A stretch of DNA of 64,000 nt, taken from Acarospora socialis. Its lineage: Eukaryota > Ascomycota > Lecanoromycetes > Acarosporales > Acarosporaceae. The stretch covers positions 3,968,001 to 4,032,000 of the forward strand of contig JAMYGW020000001.1 of assembly GCA_025617375.2 (NCBI GenBank), in the 5' to 3' direction. Both the position numbers and the translations under genes were made by a program. How positions within the stretch are numbered: position 1 is the first letter of the stretch; the number at the start of each line of letters is the position of its first letter. Below are positions 46,401 through 57,570 of the stretch, piece after piece. The notes beneath the pieces are model-generated. The model saw only the letters and a list, made by a program, of their open reading frames with translations, made no database searches and was not told the DNA's origin.

Positions 46401-48453
46401 ACTTCATTCATCATTTGTATGTTGAATGAATAGTGCACTCACTGTGTCTCTAATTTCAACATGTTGACTGTTTTTCAGTTTATAATATTACTGTCTGCTT
46501 CAAAATTCATCAATATGTTGATTTGATGTTCATTGATTATAATCTTGATTCATATTTAATGATCATTGTCTTGTCTTTGAGATGCTACTAGCTTCTTGAT
46601 CTCTAGTCTTGTTGAGAAAGCTTTTCATTTTTTGACTCACTTGATCACTTGACTCATCTTTAAAGTTCTTGAAATCATCTTGATTTTCTTTTAATCATGA
46701 AATTCACATACTCTAAACTGTGTCACTCAATGTGTCTTTCTGAGTGTAGTCAAAGTTTATACTGATTGTACTTCATCTGCAACTGACTCTCAAAGACTTT
46801 TACTCTTTACAGAAATTCAGATGATATATATTCTTCATTGAAGATTCATTTATCTTTATTCTGTGTAATATACTCTTCAGACAAGCATATCTTGATCTTG
46901 TGACTCTTGATTTTTCACACAAGAAATTCTGATATTGATTTTCTCATAACTGTTTGTATGTCTTTCATTAAATTGTCAAATTCTTTGCATATCTCTGTTT
47001 TCTGATTTCAAGTCTTTTTCTTTTTTTTCTGCATTGTACTGCAATCTGATGCTGTTTCTCTCTGAGTACTTAGATCTCTTTTAATTTTTGTTTAATATTC
47101 TCTTGAAAGTTCTGTCTCAGCATTGTCTGAACTTTCTTTTGTGAGTGTATTGTTATTGAAAAATATTCAAGATTTGTCAATCTGAAATTCATGATCATCA
47201 GTTTCTTTGATGTCATCTTTAAGAATATTATCTTCTTTCTTGACATCAAGAACTCTTTTCTTGATAAGAATAGTTAATTTTTTTTTGTAAGTTAATTGAC
47301 TCATCACATCATATCTGTTCTTCATGTCTTTGTGTGATTTCTAAGAATATCATTCAGCTTTATCTTTTGTGCTCATGTGTACTCTGCACATGTCATTGTA
47401 ACAGACTGTTTAGTTGAGAGTGTTGTGCACTACACATGTATTTTTCTTAACTGTCACTGCAACATTTTTTCTTTTCATCTGAGATCTGTTGCATTCTCAG
47501 ACAAGATGTCTGAATTTTCTGCAGTTGTAACATGTTTGTGTTTTGTTTTGCAGTGTTATCTAAGACTTATTGAATCACTCTGACTGACATTCATACTCTG
47601 TTCATTTAGTTTTTCATGACTTCTGATGATGCTTCTTAATTATATTGAGATTTATAGAGTTTGTTCTTCTATGTCTTATCAATAAAATATATCACTTTGT
47701 TCACAGTCAGAAGCTTTCTTCTTGACCTTTTATCATAGATGACATTTGATATTTTTTTTGTTTCATTTGTTGTTTTCACTGATAACTGTCAATGTTAATA
47801 CTCAGATTAATTATTTTCTGAAGATTGTCTGATCATTTTGCTCAGACTATCTTGTCTTTGATGAACTTTCTCAACTCACAATAGTACTGGTAAATGAGTG
47901 CTTCATTATTTCATTTAATAAGTGCTGCTAACTGCTGAAACTCTGTGATGTATACTGCTGCTGATTCACTCTGTCATAAGATGTGAACTTGTTTCTTGAC
48001 TGTTCTTTCTTCATTAATCACTTCAAAGACTTTTCTTAGTTTCTTCTTAAATCATACATAGTCATTGAACATAGACTCTGTGTCTGCATTGCATTCTTCA
48101 TACTTCTTTTCTAGAAACTCATGCAGCTTGAAATCAATTCAATTAAAAGCTGCATTCACAAGATAGATTGTCACAAATAATATCTTTTCTTGATTGATCT
48201 GAAACTTCAATTGATTAAACTTAATGTACAGATTGAGTTTAGTCACAAAGACTCACAGCTTCTCTCTCTCTTCATCAAAGATATCTGGTATCTGTATCTT
48301 TGATGTGCTTAAAAGTAGTTGTATAGCTTGAATCAACATCATCACTGATTGTGCTGTCATTCTATTCAGAGTAAATAATAGAGATAAGTTTGTCTGAACT
48401 TGCTTCAAGAACAAAGTTAAGACATTCTTCTGTGTGTCAGACATCATACTCAT
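43490..48453 (-). pseudogene. Gypsy gag-pol, broken
   Basis: Read on the minus strand. gag starts MSMMSDTQKNVLTLFLKQ at 48453, 23 bp inside the LTR, and has a CCHC zinc knuckle (CYNCRKFRHLV, stop, EC) at 47532-47491. Reverse transcriptase shows the MPFGLTNAP equivalent decayed to MSFKLKNTS near 45760 and an intact TYLDDILIYS near 45655-45682. RNase H ends with EADVLSREL near 44880. The integrase zinc finger CNSCQRNKI lies near 44620. TGA stops are frequent. Confidence 0.85.
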
Positions 48454-48475
48454 TATATTATAAGAGTATTTAAAG

Positions 48476-48827
48476 TGTAATGTTCTGATCTGAGATTTCT
48501 TGAGTATGTAGAGCTAAGAGTTTGTGCTTATTGATATAATGACTGGTCTGAAACAGTTCTGATCTTTAACTTTTAGATTGTTATTTAAGTTGAACATGAT
48601 TGTTTTCATAAGAAAAATGACTCTACTATATAGTGAGTTCATTTGTTAATCTTGTTGTTGAGCTCATCAAGGTGACTTACTCATGCAATCTGTTGAGCTT
48701 GCTTGTCAAGCTCACTGTTAAGCATGTTGAGATATCACATAACTGCTGTCTAAACATTCTTCTGAATGCATGTCTTTTACATGTATGCATCAGTCTGCTT
48801 TGAGTCTATTCTGACTTGATTATAACA
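48476..48827 (-). repeat. Gypsy 5' LTR (right copy)
   Basis: 352-bp direct repeat of 42645-42996, TGTAATGTTCTGA to GATTATAACA on the plus strand. Confidence 0.92.
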
Positions 48828-48856
48828 CAACTTAACTCAATCTGACAGTCAGTTTA

Positions 48857-50100
48857 AGCAAATGAACATGATAACTGCATTTCTTTATGATTCTATTGAT
48901 CAAATCATCTATATGAAGCTTTCTCATGAATATGAACTTTCTGATATAATTGTCTTACTTAATAAGATTTTATAAGATTTAAAGCAGATATCTCATCTTT
49001 AATATAAGACTTTATACAATCATCTTATCTCACTTGATTTTTATTGTCTTAATTTTGATCATAGTGTCTTCTTTCAAATCAATAACAATATTATTATTGC
49101 TGTCTACATCAACAATCTTCTTCTTATAGAAGAGAATAAATCAGTTATTCAAGACATCAAAGTACATCTTACTAACATTTTCAAGATGTCAGATCTTAAT
49201 TCTGTGTTTTATTATTTAAGCATAAAGATTGAATACAATCATTCTGAACACACTATTTGTTTTATTTAGACAGTTTACATTAATAAGATTCTTAAGACAT
49301 TTCAACAGTTGTAGATAGTTTCTGTCAACATATTTATGAATTTTGATGCAGTACTCATAAAGAAGTTCATTACTCAGACTGACATCACTACTATTTGATA
49401 CTATCAAAAAACAGTAAAATCATTAATGTACATTATATTACAAATGCATTCTGACATCATCTTCATTATCTTTATTATTAGTCAGTTCAGTCAGAATCTG
49501 AATGTCTTACATTACAATACTGTTAAATAAGTTTTTAAATATCTTGCTGACACTATGAACTTAAGTGTCATTTATGACATCACTGATATGAATCTCATTG
49601 ATTATATTAATACTGATTGAGATAAATGTCACAATACTCAGAAGTTCACTGACACTTATTTTTTTTTTCTTTTTGAAGATTTTATTAATTGATGTTTAAA
49701 ATGTCAACAGATTGTTGTCTTATTGTTCATTAAGTCTGAATACATGACTGAAATGTAAGCAACAAAGAAAGTCATATGACTTTATCATTTTCTTATGAAA
49801 ATTAACTTTCTTAATGACAATAATTCTATTATTATTTGTGCTGACAATCATGATGTTATAAATTTAGCTTGAAATTCTGAGTTTCACATCTGCATTAAGC
49901 ACATCAATATTCAGTATTACTTTGTTCATAAAACTGTTAATTGCAGTCTCATCAATCTTAAGTTTGTTTCTACATCTGAATAAACAGCTAATGAACTCAT
50001 TAAGTCTTTATTCATCATTAAGTTTTGTTACTTTCTTAGTCAGCTAGATCTTCTAGCTGCAATAACTTTATAAATTAAATCAATAAAATATCAATTAGTT
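48857..50100 (+). pseudogene. Copia reverse transcriptase/RNase H, continuation after insertions
   Basis: Frame resumes directly after the MITE target duplication with NMITAFLYDSIDQIIYMKLS, then AVYINNLLLIEENK (decayed from the YVDDLLL active-site box: both Asp codons now Asn) and SQFSQNLNVLHYNTVK. RNase H blocks near 49830-50060 include ICADNHDVINLA and KHINIQYYFVHKTV, where the family has D..SA..LA and KHIDIRYHFIR. Multiple stops. Confidence 0.85.
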
Positions 50101-50606
50101 GCAATCTGAGTGATTGACTTACTTACTCATGAAGTATAACAGATCATAGTCTACATTATAACAATTAAGTCAACTTCTTGAATTGTCAACTGATTTTTTG
50201 ATTGCACATTTGAGTCTTAATCTCATCATTGCTTTCTTTGTTGACTAGAACTTATGTTGACAATGTTATAAATTGAATTGATGAAGTATTCATTAATAAT
50301 AATCAGAGTAACTGACTTAATGAGCTTGTGAAGTATGACAGATCATAGTTTACATCATAAGATTGTTAAGTCAGTTCTTTTCAATTATTCATTCTTTTTG
50401 TTGTGCATTTAAGTTCTGACCTCATTATTGTTTCACTTTTTGCATCTTTGCTACATCTTTTTCTTTTGTCTTGTTCTTGCTTTCTCATCTCACTGTCATC
50501 TCAATTTTTTTCATGACTTCTTTGTCATCTTGCTGTCAGATCTATCTCTTGATAGAATTGAAGAATCTATACTGATTAGTGAATGAATATCTAGATCATC
50601 TAGATT

Positions 50607-50616
50607 TAAGAAGAAG
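50607..50616 (+). other. Copia polypurine tract
   Basis: AAGAAGAAG immediately before the 3' LTR, the expected plus-strand primer position. Confidence 0.55.
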
Positions 50617-50791
50617 TGTTGAAATTAGAAGGCTCTTTAGAAGTTCAACTCTATCTGATCTAGTGTTGGAATCTTCTGTGTCATGTGATATCACTTAGTC
50701 ATCATGCACAAAAGTTATTCTTTGTGTATTCTAGTCTTCTAGATAATAAAGACACCTAATATCAAGCAATAGAAATGTTTCAATTCCAACA
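50617..50791 (+). repeat. Copia 3' LTR
   Basis: 175-bp direct repeat of 38720-38894 followed by the AAAAC target duplication. Confidence 0.93.
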
Positions 50792-50816
50792 AAAACTCAT
50801 GTTGTGTCGCTGTTTT

Positions 50817-51042
50817 ACACATCTTTATGATAACTACTCATGCAATTGCTCAAAGATATGTATGAAAATTGAAATTCTAATAGATCTATATATAATTCAT
50901 CATTCTATATACTCAGACTGTCTGTATAAGTTGTGGTTGTGGAGTAGTTGCAGTATTGTGTGTTTTGAGAAATTTGAGCTTTCAAAAAAAAAAAGTGGTT
51001 TTCACAACCGTTCTGAACGGACCAGAGTTTTTTCCGGCACTG
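50817..51042 (-). repeat. Right terminal inverted repeat of the outer element
   Basis: About 226 bp, inverted relative to 38277-38500. It ends 74 bp before the start codon of the DUF3445 gene. Confidence 0.85.
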
Positions 51043-51116
51043 TACTTGACACGACGGACTGTCGAAGGGTAGAACCAAAGCCAACACCTTAGCGGGGTCA
51101 ACTTGCAAGCTTCACA

Positions 51117-52467
51117 ATGACCCAAACCTCGATACTCATCTTCGGTGAAGATGTGACTTGGATGCTGCTTCAAGTTACAGGCCTTGCTGTATTGTATCTC
51201 GCAGTACGGAAATTTATGGACCAGTATCGATTGTCACGGTCACGTCTGGAAGGACCATCTCGAAAGCAAACGGTAAGTCTGTGTAAGCTGGTGATACTGG
51301 TTTTCGTCACTTCGACTGACCCCTGATAGCTTTCCAATCCAGCTGAGGGCCTCGGTATCAATGAGAAAGAGGCATCGCGTGGCAGCTCCACTTGGGCATC
51401 TATGGGCAAGGTCACACCTCTGCATGACCTCGATTACCGAGTAGTTGAGCCGTTGCGCATCTACAAGTTCAGTCCAAAGTATTTCCTCACGATGGGTGGG
51501 TGGACTCGCCGTTAAGCCAACTTGGGACAGACTCCTTTTGCTAATACATGGGAAGGTCTCCAGAAAACAGACATCAACTGTATCATCCATATAGACAGTA
51601 TCTACGCCGAGCGGATAAAAGCACGCCAGGACATTGTCCGTCAGTACGCTGGCGCGCTCGACTGCCTCGACTCCGGGGTGGGCATGCTCAATGAACTCTA
51701 CGAGTTCCTGGTGCAGGAGTACCTCCCGCACCGGTATCCTACCATCTTCCGTCTTGATCTCTCTGCCGGCGCTGTAGAGAATCTAATCACAAACGAAAGA
51801 TTGCCACTAACAGCTCCCGCAGACCGATACGAGACCCTTCGGAAAATCAATCGCAACGTCGACGAGGACTTCCTGATGCTGCTGCCCGCACCGGACTGCG
51901 ATGGGTATAGCTTACAGTCTTTCGTCTGGGCCTATCCCGTTGGATTCGATCCACAGTCAAAACTGGGCATCAAGTTGCGCGACGCTCACCAGCCCGTACC
52001 TGGTTACAAGGAGAAACTCGCACTGAGCATGGACCGGTACTTCAGCAAACTGGAGCCTGGTAACATTAAATGCCGCGTCAATTGGGCCATAGCTACCAAC
52101 GACAACTTGTGCGAACGAGGAGAGTACCATCTGTACCCTGGCCAGGAGCCAACGGAGACGGATTTCGATTTGGAGAATTGCCATGTGCGGTGCGAGCTGC
52201 AGACGTTATTTGCGTTACCGAAGAGCGGTGGCAGGATACTCAGCGTCCACTTATACCTGTACCCACTGCAGGAGATCAAAGATGTGGGTCTTGGGCCGGA
52301 GATGGCTAAAGCCATTGATGGGTTCAAAGATGGCAATGTCCCAGGCTTTCATCGATATAAACGGTAGGCGTGCAATCCACATAAGCTCTACTAGAATGGT
52401 GCGAGCCTGACCTTTCATCAGAGCCGCCGTTTGGGGCGAACGAGTAAAAGAATTCCTTATGAACTAA
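51117..52467 (+). CDS. DUF3445 / haem-dependent oxidative N-demethylase-like protein
   Basis: Exons 51117-51272, 51330-51495, 51556-52363 and 52422-52467 give 391 residues. A hydrophobic helix near the N-terminus (WMLLQVTGLAVLYLAVRKFM) suggests membrane anchoring. The DUF3445 domain follows: RIYKFSPKYFLTMGLQKTDI, then LYEFLVQEYLPHRYPTIFRL, DEDFLMLLPAPDCDGYSLQS, SFVWAYPVGFDPQSKLG, IHAPVPGYKEKL-like HQPVPGYKEKLALSMDRYFS, NWAIATNDNL, RCELQTLFALPKSGGRI, YLYPLQEIKDVGLGPEM. The last tiny exon restores the family ending VWGERVKEFL. Bacterial DUF3445 proteins are subunits of haem-dependent amine N-demethylases; the fungal role is unknown. Its promoter must lie in, or within 74 bp of, the decayed transposon. 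Confidence 0.85.
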
Positions 52468-52859
52468 CGCGACAATGATTATGCAGTGACGATATATGAT
52501 CAATAAAGGCAATTCTATACTCTCAACAATCTCCCGATCTGTATCATGTTGTTGTGAGCTCTACGGCCTCAATCCAATGGTCCTCGCACGCCCTTTGTAA
52601 TCATATATCCTTGCCGCATGTTGTTGACGTCCAGTTACCGTGTTGCGTACGAGTACTCGCGCGTCAACGTCCGATGTCTGACGATCTGCCCCGCCAACCC
52701 CGGTCTATTGTTCGGTGTCACTGCGGTACCTTAGGTAGGTACCTTTACCTTACCCCACCACCCAGAAGAATTAATCCACAACACCTCCAATTCCTTGATT
52801 TCTACTCTTGCAGTCAATCGACTCATCATTGTGCTATATAGCGAGTACTTTTTGCCATC
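52468..52859. promoter_or_regulatory. PGM2 upstream region
   Basis: 392 bp containing the duplicated segment 52598-52792. It includes the palindromic run GGTACCTTAGGTAGGTACCT near 52725-52744. No gene. Confidence 0.5.
52598..52792 (+). repeat. Duplicated promoter segment, PGM2 copy
   Basis: Less mutated partner of 35275-35416. It holds two blocks absent from that copy: one around GCGTACGAGTACTCGCGCG and one around TTAGGTAGGTACCTTTACC. It ends 67 bp before the PGM2 ATG. Confidence 0.75.
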
Positions 52860-54674
<1,815 letters not shown>

Positions 54675-55775
54675 ATGCTTGTGAAAAACAGGCGAAGAGC
54701 GTCAAACCACCTAGCGTTCCTTTCCTTTGCCTTGAGAAGTTGAGAAAGTTGACTGGGGATGTCTAAAAAGTTAGATGAGGCTGACGGTTCGCTTTCGAGC
54801 ATTGATATCCATAGTGCTATCTGTGAATCTTAATCCGTACGTACGACCTAAGTTACGGAGTAGACCAAACCTCTTTAAATTTGAAAAGGAAATATTTGAG
54901 CGCACTTCTGGATATAACAACCGCAAATATCTCGAATGACCCCCAGCTTTGCAAGTCCTGTTTAGTTCCACCTCTAATTCAAGCATTGGGAATGCACGCG
55001 ATGGGAGTGGGGGTCGGATGGAGTAGGGGGATATGGATATGCACCCCAACACTCGATCGTGTCGGCCCTCATACTGATAGAATTACGAGTACTCTATCCG
55101 GCTGGACTCCGTGGCGGCGCGTTGCTGCGCTCATAGGTCTGTTATTTTCCCTTTACACTATAGTTCTAATTCTAGTTGTATTATATATATCAAAAGTGTC
55201 ACCCTCGACGGAAATAAAAGGAACCACAGCCTTTGAATATATCTTGGCAGTCACAGCTCCGTAGCCTATAAGTGGAGGGATGGTATGAACTGTGATTGTC
55301 GAGCGATGGATGATGGGAGATGTACAGATTGATGTGCAGTTACTTCGACACTTAGCATTATATATGGGGTAGCTGCTTAGGACCTACCTATGCTCAAAAC
55401 CCCCCTGTAAACGGCAAATAAGCGCTTATGAATGATTCCTAAGGCTTCGCTCCGACTTTAGCCTCGCCGACAATTATGTCGTCCGTGTGCTGAAGTTCTC
55501 CGTCGCACTGTCCTTTCCACCTCGTCTTCCCCCTTGAACTCTTTAGGCTTCAGGTTATCCTTGCCCCGCTATGGCTCTAACATTGTCGCTGACAATGCCA
55601 CCACCGCATCCCAAAACACCGTTGACAAGTGTTCTCCGCGTTGCCTGGACAGACGATTCTTGCCCACACTTTGAGTAGAGTCAGTATCCGGTACTCCTCA
55701 TCCGGACGATCGAGACCATCTTACTCAGACTCTGAGACTGAACTGCGGAACAAGGGTGGGTGTTGCTGTGCCCAT
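54675..55775. other. Intergenic, nothing confident
   Basis: 1.1 kb between convergent PGM2 and the F-box gene. A 127-codon plus-strand frame at 54881-55264 has one hydrophobic stretch but no family resemblance and is not called. Confidence 0.45.
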
Positions 55776-57204
55776 TCAGGCGGAATCCGTTCCTCGCTCG
55801 GAGAGGCTTTTGATACGATCCACGACCTTTACCACTGGATCTGGTTTCCCCCAAAGGAGCGCCCTTCCCCGAATATCCGTATTCCATTTGGTCCTTCGAT
55901 AGTCCTCCCAATTCTGCTGAGGTGACCATTCTTGATCACCAAAGTGTTTCTGTAGCTGTAATGCGACCGCTCTTTCCAAGTCTTCGGACGAGTACCATGT
56001 ATCTGGCGACTGACCAACGTCACGGAACGCAACATGTCCTGGAAAGGGAGTCTCAAAAAAGGCCCGTAGACGCAGATATCTCGCTTTTTCGTTCGATGAC
56101 CAACCCGGTTGATTTTCAGACGCATGCTTCCATCGAGACGTAAATAGCAAGAGCTCGATGACATCTGCCGGACTCAGCCTCAACCGCATGTTCTGAATAA
56201 ACGAGCGCCACTGATCCTGGGGTGGCTCATCGGGTTCCAGCCATCCTTGATTCTCAACCCAACGAGCGAAAGTGTTGAAGCCCGCGGGCGCTATCTGTCG
56301 TATCAAATAGCCATAAACAAAGTCATATACTTCTAACATGTCCAAGCTTTCACGAAGGCTCTTACCAGCCTCCCACAGAGCATCCACTTCGGTATATATG
56401 GCGAGCTCGGTGCTCTGTAAAGGATACTGGCAGATTTTCGCGGTTCGTGCTCCCTCAATTGCCAACCAATAACCAGTCAAAGCCATATAAAACCGCTCCT
56501 TTGTGTCACAGGATGGAACAAGACTCTTTCTAAACTTGGTGGTCGAAAGCTCTCTCTGTAAGGCTAGTGCCCGCTCTTTCAACAAAGGATTGCCCTGTTC
56601 GAGCGAGCGAGTCTCATATACTGGTGTGTATTGAGAGATATATTTGCGATAGGCCAAGTTGATATAAGGGTGGAAGTATAGCTTGTGCAGAAGGGCCAAG
56701 CCATGCCAACGAGCTACCACATCCCATACCTGCTGGTCACTCAGTGTCTTGGCAGTCACGCAATCTATGAATGTTGACGATGGCGGATGGACCTCCGGGG
56801 GGATTGGATTGTCTTGGTCACGGAACTCTTGAAGGAATTCCGATGCCCATGCGTCGTAGGTATCCTTGAGATTGCAAAGTCGGACGTCGTACTTGTGGAT
56901 GTCGGAGTGAAGCTAGTAGAAGATCAGCCAAATGTAGAGACTGTGCCCTTAACTATTTAGCTTCGTAGAAGATAATGTCGAGAGAAAATTATGTTAAGGC
57001 GCCACTTCAGGTTTGTCCTAAAAGTCGACTTACAATTACACACCTCATGATGCCCAGCCTATTTTGATCCAGGAGCCCATACAGGCGACGACAACACATT
57101 CCAAGTCGGAGACTGTCGCTTATGCTCTCCGACTGCTTAAGAAGTTCGAAGAGGATGTCATCAGGGAGCATCATAAGTGAGGTCATCGCGGGTTCTACTT
57201 GCAT
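55776..57204 (-). CDS. F-box protein, fungal-specific C-terminal region
   Basis: Exons 57204-57034 and 56912-55776 give 435 residues. The N-terminus carries an F-box core, SLMMLPDDILFELLKQSESI followed by LRLGMCCRRLYGLLDQNRLG. The intron uses a GTAAGT donor and a CTACTAG acceptor; the frame resumes LHSDIHKYDVRLCNLKDTYD. The rest is a helical region common to lineage-expanded fungal F-box proteins (WKHASENQPGWSSNEKARYL near the end), with no leucine-rich or WD repeats. F-box proteins recruit substrates to SCF ubiquitin ligases through Skp1; the target is unknown. Confidence 0.75.
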
Positions 57205-57570
57205 GGTTGGCTAGTAAGATGGTAGAGTCTCGTTGGCGAACTTGCGATGCAGATGGAAAGGCAAACATATGCCTCGTCTATGGCAAATCAGAAACAAAGC
57301 ATTGAAAGGCGGGGCGGGGACAGCGTCCATATAAGGTAGTGTCTTCATACGCCGCAAGGTATCGCCATCGGGCGATGGGGCTACTCGAGACAACGGACGA
57401 ATGAGGTGCCGCCGATTTGCCACCGAGTCAGGTCAGGTTTACCCGACCCGAGCGGTCAGTTTAGATTATCCTATCTACTCAAGAAAGGGTTCTGTTGGAG
57501 TTTGCTGATTGCGGAAAGATCTTTTCCTTGTTGAAAGGGATTGGGATGATCTATTGTCCTTGGATTGTAG
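57205..57570. other. Spacer, nothing recognised
   Basis: 366 bp upstream of the F-box gene and downstream of the GMC gene (both minus). No feature seen beyond presumed F-box promoter sequence. Confidence 0.4.

Larger units (their letters stand above)
42645..48827 (-). mobile_element. Gypsy (Ty3-type) LTR retrotransposon, minus strand, decayed
   Basis: 6,183 bp with 352-bp LTRs (TG...CA) and a perfect 5-bp target duplication CAACT (42640-42644 and 48828-48832). gag lies next to the right LTR and integrase towards the left, so it reads on the minus strand. A polypurine tract on that strand (GAGAAGAAAAGAAT, 43012-42999) sits beside the left LTR, as expected. It is the innermost insertion. Confidence 0.93.
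42209..48856 (+). mobile_element. hAT-like MITE inside Copia, itself split by Gypsy
   Basis: Flanked by a perfect 8-bp duplication AGCAAATG (42201-42208 and 48857-48864). Termini are imperfect inverted repeats: TAGACTGATTAGTCAAATT on the left and, as reverse complement, TAAACTGACTGTCAGATT on the right. Without the Gypsy insert and one CAACT it is about 460 bp, with a further internal inverted repeat (ACATTTCTAAC-TGACCTGACTCA around 42310-42340 and 42540-42575). No coding capacity. The 8-bp duplication points to the hAT superfamily. Confidence 0.8.
38720..50791 (+). mobile_element. Copia (Ty1-type) LTR retrotransposon, decayed
   Basis: Direct 175-bp LTRs with TG...CA ends and a perfect 5-bp target duplication AAAAC (38715-38719 and 50792-50796). 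Domain order on the plus strand is Copia-like: gag, integrase, then reverse transcriptase and RNase H. It is split at 42208 by the inner elements and resumes at 48857. Removing these gives an element of about 5.4 kb. Many TGA codons replace Trp or Arg. Confidence 0.93.
38277..51042 (+). mobile_element. Outer TIR element (TA target site), host of a four-layer nest
   Basis: Both ends match as inverted repeats beginning CAGTGCCGGAAAAAACTC, flanked by TA at 38275-38276 and 51043-51044. Without the Copia insertion and its duplicated AAAAC the element is about 684 bp, mostly made of its long terminal repeats, and no transposase is visible. TA duplication and CAGT ends suggest a non-autonomous Tc1/mariner-like element; the superfamily is inference. 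It is the oldest layer, since the others lie inside it. Confidence 0.85.

Noticed and set aside
54881-55264. 127-codon plus-strand frame with a hydrophobic helix
   Set aside because: No conserved domain, no splice partner, and lies in a convergent spacer.
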